Source of the DNA: Pseudarthrobacter defluvii
GTDB lineage: Bacteria; Actinomycetota; Actinomycetes; Actinomycetales; Micrococcaceae
Assembly: GCF_030816725.1 (NCBI RefSeq)
Contig: NZ_JAUSYG010000001.1
Location: forward strand, 2,852,001 to 2,916,000
Reading direction: 5' to 3'
Length of the DNA stretch: 64,000 bases
Numbering within the stretch: the stretch's first letter is position 1; every line of letters starts with the position of its first letter. Shown here in pieces: positions 1 through 14,200 of this stretch. Under the pieces are notes generated by a model, which saw only the letters and a program-made list of their open reading frames with translations, was not told where the DNA came from and did no database searches. A program made the translations under genes and the position numbers.

Positions 1-520
1 TCTCCACCAGCGGGACGCCGGCGCGGTTGTAGTCCACCAGCGAGAAGTCGGCGCCGTGGATCCGGCCGGTGGCGCCGCCCATGTGGGTCAGCTTGCCGGC
101 GTCCTCCTCCATGTGCGCGCGCTCGATCTCCACACGGAACACGGTGCCGTCCTCGAGTTCGACGTCCAGGTAGCCGTCGTACGCGATGGGCTCGTCGTAC
201 TGGGACGTCTGGAAGTTCTTCGGGGTGTCCGGGTAGAAGTACTGCTTCCGGGCGAAACGGCAGGACTCGGCGATCTTGCAGTTCAGCGCCAGGCCGATCT
301 TGATGGAGGACTCGATGGCAGTCCGGTTCACCACGGGCAGGACGCCGGGCATGCCCAGATCCACCTCGTTGACGTTCGTGTTGGGCTCGTCGCCAAAAAC
401 GTTCGGGGCCGAGGAGAACATCTTGGTCTTGGTGTTCAGCTCCACGTGGACCTCGAAGCCCAGGACGGGATCGTACTTCTCCATGGCCTCATCGAAGCTC
501 AGGATATGGTCAGTGTTCAT
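1..520 (-). CDS. gatB: Asp-tRNA(Asn)/Glu-tRNA(Gln) amidotransferase subunit B, N-terminal part
   Basis: Only the first 173 codons are present; the gene runs off the left edge of the window. GatB binds misacylated Glu-tRNA(Gln) or Asp-tRNA(Asn) and activates the acyl group for amidation by ammonia delivered from GatA. The visible part reads [19 protein letters not shown] and then the family hallmark [19 protein letters not shown], followed by the conserved [16 protein letters not shown] stretch. The ATG at 520-518 overlaps the gatA stop by one base (TAATG), so the two subunits are translationally coupled. A GGAGG-like ribosome site lies inside the gatA tail. The protein is the expected third member of a gatC-gatA-gatB operon. 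Identification is firm; nothing can be said about the C-terminal tRNA-binding domains. Confidence 0.97.
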   Translation of the reverse strand, partial: MNTDHILSFDEAMEKYDPVLGFEVHVELNTKTKMFSSAPNVFGDEPNTNVNEVDLGMPGVLPVVNRTAIESSIKIGLALNCKIAESCRFARKQYFYPDTPKNFQTSQYDEPIAYDGYLDVELEDGTVFRVEIERAHMEEDAGKLTHMGGATGRIHGADFSLVDYNRAGVPLVE

Positions 521-2091
521 TATTTTGCCTCCTGGGTTTCGAGGGTTCCGGCAGCGGCGGCGGCAAGGTCGGGAGCCTGGGCCAGCAGCGGTCCGCCCCA
601 CTTCGCTTCGAGCAGCGACTCCAGGACCGCACCCACCCGGTACAGGCGGGCATCCTCGCGGGCCGGGGCCAGCAGCTGGATGCCGACGGGCAGTCCGTCC
701 TCGTCGGCCAGGCCGCCGGGCAGCGACAGGCCGGGGACACCGGCGAGGTTGGCCGGGATGGTGGCGACGTCGTTGAGGTACATGGCCAGCGGATCGTCCA
801 GTTTTTCGCCGAGCGGGAACGCCGTGGTGGGGGCGGTGGGCGAGATCAGGACATCCGCCTGCGCGAAGGCGGCCTCGAAGTCCCGCTGCACCAGGGTGCG
901 CACCTTCTGCGCCGAACCGTAGTAGGCGTCGTAGTAGCCGGCGGACAGAGCGTAGGTGCCCAGGATGATGCGGCGCTTGACTTCGTCGCCGAAGCCTGCG
1001 GCGCGGGTGGCACCCATGACGCGTTCGATCGTCATGGGGCCCTCTTCGGGGAGGACGCGCAGGCCGTACCGGACGCCGTCGAACTTGGCCAGGTTGGAGG
1101 AGGCCTCGGACGGCATGATCAGGTAGTAGGCGCCCAGGGCGTACTGGAAGTTGGGGCAGGAAACCTCAACGATCTCCGCCCCGGCTTCCTTGAGCAGCTC
1201 CAGGGCATCGTTGAAACGGTTTTCGACGCCGGCCTGGTAGCCCTCGCCGTGCAGTTCCTTGATGATGCCGATCCGGAGACCCTCAACGTTGCCGGTCTTC
1301 GCGGCGGCAACGAGGTCCGCCAGCGGGTCGGGCAGGGAGGTGGAGTCGCGCGGATCGTGGCCGCCGATGACCTGGTGCAGCAGGGCTGAGTCCAGGACGG
1401 TGCGGGTGACGGGGCCGATCTGGTCCAGCGAGGAGGCCATGGCGATGGCTCCGTAGCGGGAGACGCTGCCGTAGGTGGGCTTCACGCCGACCGTGCCGGT
1501 GACGGCGCCGGGCTGGCGGATGGAGCCGCCGGTGTCCGTGCCCAAGGCCAGGGGTGCCTCGAAGGCGGCAACGGCAGCGGCCGAACCGCCACCGGAGCCG
1601 CCCGGGATCCGGTCCAGGTCCCAAGGGTTGCGGGTGGGCCCATAGGCGGAGTGCTCCGTGGAGGAGCCCATGGCGAATTCATCCAGGTTGGTCTTGCCCA
1701 GGATGGGCATCTTCGCGGCGCGCAGGCGCTCCACAACCGTGGCGTCGTACGGGCTGTGCCAGCCTTCAAGGATCTTTGAGCCGGCCGTGGTGGGCTGGCC
1801 GATGGTGACGATCAGGTCCTTGACGGCGATCGGTACGCCGGCCAGGACGTGCAGGGCCTCGGCTTCGGCACCGCCGGCGGCGCGGATGGCGTCCACCTGG
1901 GCGGCGACGGCCAGGGCTTCCTCGGCGTTGACGTGCAGGAAGGCGTTGACCTTGCCGTCCACGGCGGCGATGCGGTCCAGGTAGGCCTGGGTGGCTTCGA
2001 CGGCGGTGACCTCGCCGGCGCGGAGTTTCTCGGCCAGCTGCGCGGCGGACAGGCGGATCAGGGTGTCGGCGCTGGTGTTCTGTTCAGTCAT
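520..2091 (-). CDS. gatA: Asp-tRNA(Asn)/Glu-tRNA(Gln) amidotransferase subunit A
   Basis: Amidase-signature glutaminase of the GatCAB complex; it releases ammonia from glutamine for transamidation of mischarged tRNA in the cytoplasm. It has 523 residues, slightly longer than the usual 480-500. The Ser-cis-Ser-Lys catalytic set is visible: K91 in AVKDL, S166 in the glycine/serine signature [10 protein letters not shown] and S190 in [12 protein letters not shown]. The spacing (75 and 24) matches the family. The ATG start lies two bases after the gatC stop and follows that gene's reading closely. The stop overlaps gatB by one base. Its presence with gatB and gatC implies that the organism makes Gln-tRNA and/or Asn-tRNA by the indirect route. 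Confidence 0.98.
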   Translation of the reverse strand: MTEQNTSADTLIRLSAAQLAEKLRAGEVTAVEATQAYLDRIAAVDGKVNAFLHVNAEEALAVAAQVDAIRAAGGAEAEALHVLAGVPIAVKDLIVTIGQPTTAGSKILEGWHSPYDATVVERLRAAKMPILGKTNLDEFAMGSSTEHSAYGPTRNPWDLDRIPGGSGGGSAAAVAAFEAPLALGTDTGGSIRQPGAVTGTVGVKPTYGSVSRYGAIAMASSLDQIGPVTRTVLDSALLHQVIGGHDPRDSTSLPDPLADLVAAAKTGNVEGLRIGIIKELHGEGYQAGVENRFNDALELLKEAGAEIVEVSCPNFQYALGAYYLIMPSEASSNLAKFDGVRYGLRVLPEEGPMTIERVMGATRAAGFGDEVKRRIILGTYALSAGYYDAYYGSAQKVRTLVQRDFEAAFAQADVLISPTAPTTAFPLGEKLDDPLAMYLNDVATIPANLAGVPGLSLPGGLADEDGLPVGIQLLAPAREDARLYRVGAVLESLLEAKWGGPLLAQAPDLAAAAAGTLETQEAK

Positions 2092-2093
2092 GG

Positions 2094-2390
2094 TTATGCC
2101 TCATCCAGGATGGCCGGGACCTTGAAACGGTTCTCATCGGAGTCCGGGGCGCCGGAGAGTGCCTGTTCCGCCGTGAAGGTGTGGCCCACGACGTCGTCGC
2201 GGAACACGTTGGTGAGCGGGATGGGGTGCGAGGTGGCCGGTACATCGTTCCCGGCGGCCTCGCTGACGGACTTGACCGAATCGACGATGACGGCGAGCTC
2301 GCCGGCCATCCTGTCCAGCTCTTCGGCACTCATCTCGATGTGAGCGAGCCGCGCGAGGTGCGCGACGTCGTCACGGTTGATCGCAGCCAT
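2094..2390 (-). CDS. gatC: Asp-tRNA(Asn)/Glu-tRNA(Gln) amidotransferase subunit C
   Basis: A 98-residue subunit that wraps around GatA and GatB and stabilises the amidotransferase. The start [16 protein letters not shown] is the conserved family N-terminus, and [10 protein letters not shown] near residue 65 is the conserved C-terminal strap. The reading frame stays open further upstream, but the ATG at 2390-2388 is chosen because a GGGGAG ribosome site sits just before it and the extension has no family likeness. It is the first gene of the gatCAB operon. A TAGACT -10-like hexamer is present about 45 bases upstream on the minus strand. Confidence 0.95.
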   Translation of the reverse strand: MAAINRDDVAHLARLAHIEMSAEELDRMAGELAVIVDSVKSVSEAAGNDVPATSHPIPLTNVFRDDVVGHTFTAEQALSGAPDSDENRFKVPAILDEA

Positions 2391-2448
2391 GGATCTCCCC
2401 TGCAAAGTTCGGATTGTTTTCCGATCCAGTCTAGTGCGGAAACGCAGA

Positions 2449-2486
2449 TGCCCGTCTGACATCCCCCAGCGGGCGTCAGACGGGCA
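2449..2486 (-). terminator. Hairpin between the citrate transporter and gatC
   Basis: A 12-base-pair perfect stem (2449-2460 with 2475-2486, arms TGCCCGTCTGAC and its complement) encloses a 14-base loop just downstream of the citrate transporter stop. It separates that gene from gatCAB on the same strand. There is no clear U-tract, so termination is an inference from position and stem strength. Confidence 0.5.
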
Positions 2487-2537
2487 CCTTCGATGCCCGC
2501 GTCGTGTCACGGGGACAGGAGCGCGGGCAGCTACAGA

Positions 2538-4010
2538 CTAACCGATTCCAATGGCTCCGGTCAGCATGCCGACGCCGAGCATTACCAGCGAGATGACGGC
2601 GGTGCGCCAAAGGACCTTCTTGTGGTGGTCACCGAGGTCCACCTTGGCCAGCGACACCAGCAGCAGAATGGCCGGAACCAGCGGGCTCTGCAGGTGGAAC
2701 GGCTGGCCCGTGATGGAGGCGCGGGCCATGTCCGCGGCGCCCACCCCGTAGTGTGCGGCGGTTTCGCTCAGGACCGGCAGGACACCGAAGTAGAAGGCGT
2801 CGTTGCTCATGAAGAACGTCATGGGGATGCTGAGCACGCCGGTGATGACGGCCATGAACGGCCCCATGGACGTGGGGATGATCTGGACCAGCCATGCTGA
2901 CATTGCTTCCACCATGCCGGTGCCCTTGAGGACGCCGGTGAGGACGGCGGCAGCCATGACCATGCTGACCACGGCCACGATGGACGGTGCGTGCGCGATC
3001 AGCTGGGCGCCCTGGTCCTTGACCTTGGGGAAGTTGACCAGCAGTGCGATCGCGGCGCCCACCATGAACACGAACGGCAGCGGGACGACGTTGGCTACGA
3101 GCACCACCATGACGGCGACGGTCAGGGCCAGGTTGAACCAGAACAGCTTGGGGCGCAGGGTGCTGCGGTTGGGGTCCAGTGCGGTGTCCGCCATGGCGGA
3201 GTCGTGGTCGTCCACCAGGGCCTCGGTGCGTTCCAGGACTGCTACGCCGGCGCCGCCAAGGGGACGGTCGACGGCGGGGGCTGCTACGCCAGGGGCGCCG
3301 CCCTTGCGTCCGGCACCGGTTCCGGAGGCACCTGCGGAAGTGCCGCCGTCGAACTCTGCTGCCGTGTCCGGCACGCCCCAGATCTCGGGGGCGGTGGCGC
3401 GGAGGCGGTTCCGTTCCTGGAGGCCGAGCAGCCAGGAGAAGGCGAGGACCACGACCAAGCCGGCCACGAGGGACGGGATCATGGGGACGAAGACGTCGTT
3501 GACATCAATCTTCAGGGCGGTGGCGGCGCGGGCCGTGGGGCCGCCCCACGGCAGGATGTTCATGGTGCCGTTGGCCAGGCCGGCCACGCAGGTGAGGACC
3601 ACGGGGCTCATCTTGAGGCGGAGGTAGACCGGAAGCATGGCGGCGGTGGTGAGGATGAACGTGGTGGACCCGTCGCCGTCCAGGGACACCGCAGCGGCCA
3701 GGATGGCGGTGCCCAGCACCACCTTGGCGGGGTCGTTGCCCAACTTGCGGAGGATGAACTTCACCAGCGGGTCAAAGAGCCCGACGTCGATCATCAGGCC
3801 GAAGTAGATGATGGCGAACATCAGCAGGGCGGCCGTGGACGTCATGGACTTCATGGAGTCCATCACCATGTCACCGATGCCAAGGCCGGCACCGGCGAAA
3901 AGGCCAAAAACAGTAGGGACGATGATCAACGCCAGCACTGGCGTCAACTTCTTCGTCATGATCAGCACCATGAATACCGCGATCATGGCGAATCCAAGTA
4001 TTACCAGCAC
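2538..4010 (-). CDS. CitMHS-family citrate/H+ (metal-citrate) symporter
   Basis: Membrane transporter of 490 residues in the CitMHS family, which imports citrate complexed with Mg2+ or Ca2+ together with protons. It has about twelve hydrophobic segments, with family-typical stretches such as LDGDGSTTFILTTAAMLPVY near residue 110 and LPWGGPTARAA near 155. A large Gly/Ala-rich cytoplasmic loop spans roughly residues 205-285 and is longer than in Bacillus CitM. The start is GTG at 4010-4008, behind an AAGGAG ribosome site. It diverges from a CitA/CitB-type sensor-regulator pair, the standard arrangement for citrate-induced uptake. The substrate metal preference cannot be read from the sequence. 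Confidence 0.93.
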   Translation of the reverse strand: MLVILGFAMIAVFMVLIMTKKLTPVLALIIVPTVFGLFAGAGLGIGDMVMDSMKSMTSTAALLMFAIIYFGLMIDVGLFDPLVKFILRKLGNDPAKVVLGTAILAAAVSLDGDGSTTFILTTAAMLPVYLRLKMSPVVLTCVAGLANGTMNILPWGGPTARAATALKIDVNDVFVPMIPSLVAGLVVVLAFSWLLGLQERNRLRATAPEIWGVPDTAAEFDGGTSAGASGTGAGRKGGAPGVAAPAVDRPLGGAGVAVLERTEALVDDHDSAMADTALDPNRSTLRPKLFWFNLALTVAVMVVLVANVVPLPFVFMVGAAIALLVNFPKVKDQGAQLIAHAPSIVAVVSMVMAAAVLTGVLKGTGMVEAMSAWLVQIIPTSMGPFMAVITGVLSIPMTFFMSNDAFYFGVLPVLSETAAHYGVGAADMARASITGQPFHLQSPLVPAILLLVSLAKVDLGDHHKKVLWRTAVISLVMLGVGMLTGAIGIG

Positions 4011-4055
4011 AGCCGGCTCCTTCTTGTGAACGGCACCACAGCGTTGTGATGCGTG

Positions 4056-4068
4056 CTACAGACTGTAG
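4056..4068. promoter_or_regulatory. Palindrome in the divergent citrate transporter/sensor promoter region
   Basis: CTACAGACTGTAG is a perfect inverted repeat with six-base arms. It lies in the 192-base region between the citrate transporter and the sensor kinase genes. The region also carries a pair of TGCTCA/TGCTCA-like repeats near 4130-4150. It is a candidate site for the downstream CitB-type regulator; this is inferred from position only. Confidence 0.35.
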
Positions 4069-4202
4069 GGTGGCGTCCGTCACGGGAGTGCCTTTGGCTC
4101 AATTGATTGGCATACTGCTTATTGGGAGCATTTTGCTCATTCTGCTCACTGCGCGCTGTCGCGCTGAAACCCTGGCTCGCAGCCACCCGTCAAGGAGGAT
4201 GA

Positions 4203-5957
4203 ATGCAGCGATCCGCGCCCCGGCAGCCGCTGCGGTTCTCCAGCCAGACGCTGCTGCTCCAGCTGGCCGTGGTGCTGCTGGTGGTGCTGCTCAGCGCGGC
4301 CGTGCACGCCTGGCTGACCTACGACCGGGTGGGCAGCGACGCGGAGAACCAGGCCCTGACGCTGGCCCGGACGGTGGCCTCCGACCCGGAGGTCCGGGCT
4401 GATGTGCTGTCCATCAGCGAACAGCCCGGCGCTCCCCCTGCTGCCGAGCTGCTGGGTGGGCCGCTGCAGGCATCGGCCGAGGCAGCACGGGCCCGGACCG
4501 GTGCGCTGTTCGTGGTGATCACCGACGAAACCGGAATCCGGCTGGCCCACCCGGATCCGCAGCGGCTCGGCGAGAAGGTGAGCACGGACCCGTCCGAGGC
4601 GTTGTCCGGGCAGGAGGTCACCACCCGGAACACGGGAACCCTGGGACCTTCTGCCGGCGCGAAGGTTCCGGTGTACGCGCCCGGCACCTCCACTGTGGTG
4701 GGCGAGGTGAGCGTGGGCTACTCGATGGAGACCGTGGCCCAAAGCGTGGCCCGCGACATCGGACCCGTGGCCCTGACGGCCGCGGGTGCCCTGCTGGCCG
4801 GGGTTTTGGGGTCCTTCCTGCTGCGCCGCCGGCTGCAGCGCCTCACCCTGGGCCTGGAGCCGGAAGAGATCAGCACGCTGGTCCACGACCAGGTGGCGGT
4901 GCTGCAGGGCGTGGACGATGGCGTCATCGGCGTCAGTGCCGACGGCCGTGTGAGCGTCTTCAACGCCGCAGCGCAGCGGCTCCTGGGGTTGCCCGACCTG
5001 TCAGGGGCGCGGTGGGAAGACGCGCCCGTCCCGGAACAGCTGAAGTCCCTGACCCGCCCCGGGACCGGTGTTGCCGGCCCGGCGGGTGCCATCGGCGGAT
5101 CAAACCAGGACGCCCTCGAGCTGGTGGCCGGCGGCCGGGTCCTGGTGGTGAATGCCCGCAAGGCGCTGCACCGGCGCGAGGACCTGGGCTGGGTCATCAT
5201 GCTGCGCGACCGCACGGAGCTGCAGGAACTCACGCGGCAGCTTGATGCCGTCGGCACCATGTCCACCGCGCTGCGCGCCCAGCGGCACGAGTTCGCCAAC
5301 CAGCTGCACACCCTTGCCGGATTCCTGGGCATCGGCCAGCAGCAGGAAGCGCGCGACTACCTTGCAGGGCTCGCCGCCACCGGCCCGCTGAAGTTCCCGG
5401 TGGACCAGGCCGAGCTGCTCCAGGACCCGTACCTGCAGGCCTTCGTGGGGGCCAAGGGCGTGGAAGCGGACGAGCGGGGCGTCGCGCTGCGGATCGGCCC
5501 GGAGACCCTGGTCCGCGGGCAGGTGACGGAGGCCCAGGATGTGACCACCGTGCTGGGAAACCTGATCGACAATGCGATCAATGCCGCCGTGGCGGGTACG
5601 TCCACCGACCGCTGGGTTGAGCTTGAGGTGCTGGATGAGCCGGGCGACGACGGCGGCACCCTGCACGTGGTGGTGGCTGACTCGGGCGACGGGATGGCAG
5701 AGGGAACCGACCCGGAGGGCGTATTTGCCGAAGGGTTCACTACCGCCACCGGCCCGGTCCGTGCAGGTGGCGGGCAGGGCTTCGGCCTGGCCCTGGCGCG
5801 CCAGTTGGCGCGGCGCCGAGGCGGCGACGTGAAGGTGCTGGAACGCGGGGCCAGGGGCGGCCCTGGCGCCGTGTTCATGGCCACCCTTCCGCAGACGACG
5901 GCAGGAAACCCTGCCGCCAATGATCTGGGGGCAGCCGGAAAGGATGACAATGGCTGA
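4203..5957 (+). CDS. CitA/DcuS-type sensor histidine kinase
   Basis: Transmembrane sensor of 584 residues for extracellular citrate or a related di/tricarboxylate. Residues 18-38 form the first membrane helix. Residues about 45-185 are a periplasm-facing PAS/Cache-like sensor domain, followed by a second helix near 188-210 and a cytoplasmic PAS domain near 225-330. The phospho-acceptor is H362 in RAQRHEFANQLH, the CitA-family H-box. The ATPase has the N-box LGNLIDNAINAA and glycine boxes DSGDGM and GGGQGFGL. The ATG at 4203 follows AAGGAGG at 4192-4198. It overlaps the response regulator by eight bases. It would phosphorylate that regulator to induce the divergent CitMHS gene. Confidence 0.93.
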   Translation: MQRSAPRQPLRFSSQTLLLQLAVVLLVVLLSAAVHAWLTYDRVGSDAENQALTLARTVASDPEVRADVLSISEQPGAPPAAELLGGPLQASAEAARARTGALFVVITDETGIRLAHPDPQRLGEKVSTDPSEALSGQEVTTRNTGTLGPSAGAKVPVYAPGTSTVVGEVSVGYSMETVAQSVARDIGPVALTAAGALLAGVLGSFLLRRRLQRLTLGLEPEEISTLVHDQVAVLQGVDDGVIGVSADGRVSVFNAAAQRLLGLPDLSGARWEDAPVPEQLKSLTRPGTGVAGPAGAIGGSNQDALELVAGGRVLVVNARKALHRREDLGWVIMLRDRTELQELTRQLDAVGTMSTALRAQRHEFANQLHTLAGFLGIGQQQEARDYLAGLAATGPLKFPVDQAELLQDPYLQAFVGAKGVEADERGVALRIGPETLVRGQVTEAQDVTTVLGNLIDNAINAAVAGTSTDRWVELEVLDEPGDDGGTLHVVVADSGDGMAEGTDPEGVFAEGFTTATGPVRAGGGQGFGLALARQLARRRGGDVKVLERGARGGPGAVFMATLPQTTAGNPAANDLGAAGKDDNG

Positions 5958-6612
5958 CGATTTTCGGGTCCTGATCGTGGACGACGACTTCCATGTGGCC
6001 AAGCTGCACGCCGCCTATGTCGATTCCGTGGCGGGCTTCCTTGCCCTGGCTCCGGTTGGGACGGCGTCGCTGGCGCTGCAGGCCATCCACAGCCTGCGGC
6101 CTGACCTGGTGCTGCTGGACGTCTACCTTCCGGATGCCTCCGGCCTGGACCTGCTGCAGCAGCTGGATGTGGACACGATCATCCTCAGCGCCGCTTCGGA
6201 CGCCGCATCCGTCAGGGTGGCATTCCGCCGGGGCGCGCTGGGGTACCTGCTCAAGCCCTTCACAGCGGAGTCACTGTCCCAGCAGCTGCGCTCCTATGCC
6301 CGGTACCGGCGCCTCCTCGGGCAGCAGGGGGCACTGGACCAGGAGGCGGTGGAACGCGCCAAACGCTCGCTCATTCCGGGGGATGTCACGCCGTCGTCGA
6401 AACCCCGCTCGGCGACCGAAGCGGCGGTGCTGGAATCGCTGGCCCCCGGCGAACAGTACTCCGCCGCCGAGGTGGCCTCCCGCGTAGGTGTCTCGCGCGC
6501 CACGGCCCAGCGGTACTTGTCGTCCCTGGCAGACGACGGCGCGGTGGATATCCAGCTTCGCTACGGCACCACAGGGAGGCCCGAGCACCGTTACGGCCTG
6601 CCGGCACGGTAG
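5950..6612 (+). CDS. CitB/DcuR-type response regulator
   Basis: A 220-residue two-component regulator. The receiver domain (residues 1-125) has the acidic pocket VDDDF, phospho-acceptor D57 in LLDVYLP, the conserved serine in ILSAASD and K105-region LLKPF. The C-terminal helix-turn-helix (about 155-215) contains YSAAEVASRVGVSRATAQRY, a winged-helix typical of the CitB class. The ATG at 5950 is preferred over upstream in-frame ATGs because GGAAAGG ends seven bases before it. It overlaps the kinase stop. Together with the sensor it should control the CitMHS citrate transporter gene. Confidence 0.92.
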   Translation: MADDFRVLIVDDDFHVAKLHAAYVDSVAGFLALAPVGTASLALQAIHSLRPDLVLLDVYLPDASGLDLLQQLDVDTIILSAASDAASVRVAFRRGALGYLLKPFTAESLSQQLRSYARYRRLLGQQGALDQEAVERAKRSLIPGDVTPSSKPRSATEAAVLESLAPGEQYSAAEVASRVGVSRATAQRYLSSLADDGAVDIQLRYGTTGRPEHRYGLPAR

Positions 6613-6681
6613 CGCAGGGATCACCAACGCTGCGTCCCCAATCACTGGCAGCGGCGGCCTGCAGTCCCACCTGTGGGGCTG

Positions 6682-7185
6682 TTACAGGTCGCGCCGGTAA
6701 ACCAGCAGCTTTATGTCCGTGTCGGGGACGAACCAGTCCCGCTCGGGTACGCGCTGGAAGCCGGTTTTGCGGTACAACCCGTGGGCGCTTTCCCACGACT
6801 GGCCGGTGGTGAGCGAAACTCCCTTGATGCCGGGAAGGCTTTTCGCGTGACTGATGATGGCGTCCACCATGGCCTTGCCGGCACCGCTGCGCTGGACAGC
6901 CGGGTCCACCACCAGCATGCGGAATTCCAGCTCGTCCTGCAGCGCGATGTCCGCGTACGGTTCCCCGGCCAGTGCCAGCGTGACCGAACCCATGACGGTC
7001 CCTTCCCGTTCTGCCACCCAGATGGTGGCCTGCTCCGCGCGCTCTGCCACATCCATGATCTTCACCATGTAGGGGTGCGCGGCGTCGTCGAAGTAGCCTG
7101 CGGAGAGGTAGGAGTCGCCGGTGATGCGGGCGACGGCGTCGAAATCGGCCTGGACGGCGGGACGGATGGTCAACTGCTTGTGCAC
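6682..7185 (-). CDS. GNAT-family N-acetyltransferase
   Basis: A 167-residue acetyl-CoA-dependent acetyltransferase of the GNAT fold with unknown acceptor. The N-terminal strand IRPAVQADFDAVARI and the helix FDDAAHPYMVKIMDVAERAE precede the central strand EFRMLVVDP. The acetyl-CoA loop VQRSGAGKAMVDAII follows (about residues 97-111), and motif B includes GLYRKTGFQRVPERDW. The start is GTG at 7185-7183 and has only a weak ribosome site. It faces the response regulator gene convergently. A small hairpin at 6660-6680 (CAGTCCCAC/GTGGGGCTG) may separate the two. No neighbour indicates a substrate. Confidence 0.88.
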   Translation of the reverse strand: MHKQLTIRPAVQADFDAVARITGDSYLSAGYFDDAAHPYMVKIMDVAERAEQATIWVAEREGTVMGSVTLALAGEPYADIALQDELEFRMLVVDPAVQRSGAGKAMVDAIISHAKSLPGIKGVSLTTGQSWESAHGLYRKTGFQRVPERDWFVPDTDIKLLVYRRDL

Positions 7186-7265
7186 CCGTCAATGGTAGTG
7201 GCCCGCGTGCCCCGGGTCCGGCGTAAACGCGCTTTCCGTGATCGAACTATCAGTACTGGGGGTGC

Positions 7266-11084
<3,819 letters not shown>

Positions 11085-11153
11085 TGCTACCTTTCGATGC
11101 GCGCAGCCCCCCACCACGGCTTTCTGGTGTCCCCGGTAGTCTTCTACAGCGCG

Positions 11154-11192
11154 CTGCGGGGCCGCAAATCCGCAGCAGTTGCGGCCCCGCAG
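11154..11192 (-). terminator. Strong 14-base-pair hairpin after the EssC-like ATPase gene
   Basis: Arms 11154-11167 (CTGCGGGGCCGCAA) and 11179-11192 are perfectly complementary around an 11-base loop. The element lies between the stop of the ATPase gene and the exported protein gene. No U-run follows, so it may be an mRNA stability or processing element rather than a full terminator. Confidence 0.5.
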
Positions 11193-11205
11193 GTGTCCGG
11201 CCTGC

Positions 11206-14200
11206 TCAGTCCCGGTTTTCCGGCGGCAGCGCCACCTGGATTTTCCGCGCCTTGCCGCGTCCCACCACGTAGCCGCGGCCAGGGATGAACTCCGGGCTGA
11301 CCCGGCCCAGGGAGGTGTTGAGCAGGCTGTCGCCCTCGATGTCCCCGGGGTTGAGCAGCAGGCCGCGCCGGCCGGACTTGAAGGGCTGGGCAAGCTGCCA
11401 GGCGCTGGACCAGGTGGAGGATTCAGACTCGCCCACCACCCACTGCTCAGCTTTGAGCGACGCCGTCACCAGCTGCGCCAGGCTTGATTCGGCGATGGTG
11501 TCGGTGAACTCCGTCAGGCCTTCGATGAAGAAGGCCACCGTTCCCGGGTTCCCGGTGGAGTGCTCCACCAGGTCCTCCACCACCTCGGCGAGGTCGTCCG
11601 GGCCCACCACGGAGCGGTTCCAGATGGGAAGGGACGCGACGGCGGACCGGCGGGACCCGAGGTAGATCAGTTCGGTGGCGGGGTTGGAGCGGCGCAGCGC
11701 GTAGGCCAGGGTCACCAGGGCTACGGTCCGCCCGGCACCCGGGGGGCCGGCCAGCAGCAAGGGGCCCCGTGCCATGATCTCGGCGGGCTGCAGGGACTCG
11801 TCGTCCACGCCGATGACCGGCAGGTCCGCGGTTCCGGCGGGCAGGACGTCCAGGTCCACCTGCTCGGGAAGCCGCCCGATCCCGGGGGCGGTATCCAGTC
11901 CCTGCCGCAGCATGGCTTCGCTGAGCTTGTGGACTTCCCGGGCCTGCAGGGCAAGGTTCGAGTTGCCGCCCAGGACGGCCAGCTGGACTTCCAGTCCGTC
12001 GAGGAGTCCGCGGCCCGGGGGCGAGTTGGCGGTGAGGACATCCCTGGGCACATCCATGGAAATGTAGTCGTCCTCATTGGAGAGCCGCAGGACCAGCCGG
12101 CGTTGGATGGACGCCAGCAGCGACGCGGGGACGGCATTGGGCCGGTCCCCCGTGACCACCAGGTGGATGCCGAGGGTCCGGCCGTCCGTGGCCAGCTGGA
12201 GGAAGATGTCCCAGAGCCCGGAAAGCTTGCTGTGCTCGTAGGCCTCCCGGAACGCGGACATGCCGTCCACCAGCACGAAGATCCGCTTCTCGTCGGGCCG
12301 GTTGGCCAGCTTCCGGTACTCCACGATGGTGGACGCACGGACCTCGGCGAACTGCGCCGAGCGCAGCTCGGCGATGTCCCGCAGGAGCCGGAGCAGCCGG
12401 CCTACCCGTTCCACATCGTCGCCGTTGATGATCTCGCCCACGTGTGGAAGCTCTTCGAGCATCCGCAGCCCCGAAGAACCGCAGTCGATGCCGTACACGT
12501 GGACCGGGCCGCCGCGCGGGGTGACCGCGGCGGCGATGGCAATGCCGCGCAGGGCGGCGGACTTGCCCGAGCCGCCGGTGCCGTAGATGGCCATGTTGCC
12601 GTCCCGGTCCGGTTCGTAGAACACGGTGGGCTGGTCCTGGTGGACGGGATCGTCGGCAACGCCCAGCAGCAGCTGTTCGTCGGTGCGGGGGTTGGGCAGC
12701 TTGGAGAAGTCGTAGGTCTTGGCCAGCTCATCCAGCCACGGTTTCCGCGGCGGCCGGATGGCCAGTTCGCCTGCGGCGTGCACGATGGTGGAGGTCATCC
12801 TGGCGATGTCGTTGGGGCCGGCCGGTTCCTGGGCAACGGGCTTGTCAGGGGCCGGTGCTTCCCAGCTGGGACCGGAGCCGAACGCCATTTCCACGATGTC
12901 GATCTGAGGCCGCTGCGGCTTGTCAGTGGTCCAGCCGCCCGCGTAGCCGGTCTGGAATCCCTGGATGCGGCCGGGCCCGGTCTTGGCAGCGCCGCGGCCT
13001 GGGATGGCGGGGTCGAAGTAGGCGGCGTCCGGGACGCCGAGGATGTCGGTGGCGTCGTCCTCGTCGGCCATGCGCAGTGCCACCCGGAGGTTGGTGTTCG
13101 CGCGAAGGTTGTCCTTGATGACGCCGGCGGGCCGCTGGGTGGCCAGGATCAGGTGCAGCCCGAGCGAGCGGCCACGGGCGGCCACGTCCACCACGCCGTC
13201 GACGAATTCGGGAACGTCATTGGCAAGGGCCGCGAATTCGTCCACGATGATGATCAGGTACGGCGGCGCCTCGGGGTCGGCCTCCCGCTGCAGGGCCAGC
13301 AGGTCCTTGGCCTTCTTCCGGTTCAGCAGCTGCTCCCGGTAGTGCAGTTCGGCCCGCAGGGAGGTGAGGGCGCGGCGAACCAGGTGCGGGGACAGGTCTG
13401 TTACCAGGCCCACGGTGTGCGGGAGGTTGATGCAGTCCGCGAACGCGGCGCCGCCCTTGTAGTCCACGAAGAGGAAGCTGACCCGGTCCGGGCTGTAGGC
13501 GGCAGCCATACCCATGACCCAGGACTGCAGGAACTCGGATTTACCGGCGCCGGTCGTGCCGCCCACCAGCGCGTGCGGCCCCTCGTTCTTCAGGTCCAGG
13601 TACAGCGGTTCGATGCCCTTGGACCCCACCAGGGCACGGAGGGTGCCGTTGTCCTTGCGGTTGGCCACGGCAGTGGCATGCACAGAGTTGTTTTCCGTCC
13701 AGCGCTCGGCTACGGCCTGGGGGTTGTCCAGGAAGTCCTTCCCGATCAGCGTTGCGTAGGACACCGCGCGCGGCAGGTCGGAGTCGTCATTGACGGGCTT
13801 GCCCACATCCACCACGGGCGCCAGCATCCGGGCCAGCTGTGCGGCGAGCTCGGCATCAACGCTCTCACAGCTGACCGGGTAGGTGTGGCGGCCCAGTCGC
13901 ACCTGGCCGGTGGTGGTGCCGTGGTCGCCGTCCACCACCATGAAGTCGCGGCAGGCGGCCGGGAGGGCTTGGATATCAGTGGCCACCCACAGGACGTGGA
14001 CGCCGGAGTCGGGTCCGCGTTCCGCCAGCCGGGTGAGGCGGCCGCGGTCCACAGGGGCGTCGTCCTCCACGATGACCAGTACGGACGGCAGGACGGGTTC
14101 TTCGAGCTCGTGCTTCACCGGGTCGATGCCGGGGCGCAGGTCCGGGGCGGACCGCTTGGCGGCGGCCTCGCGGGCATCCACCAGGTCTTCGAGCCGGGCC

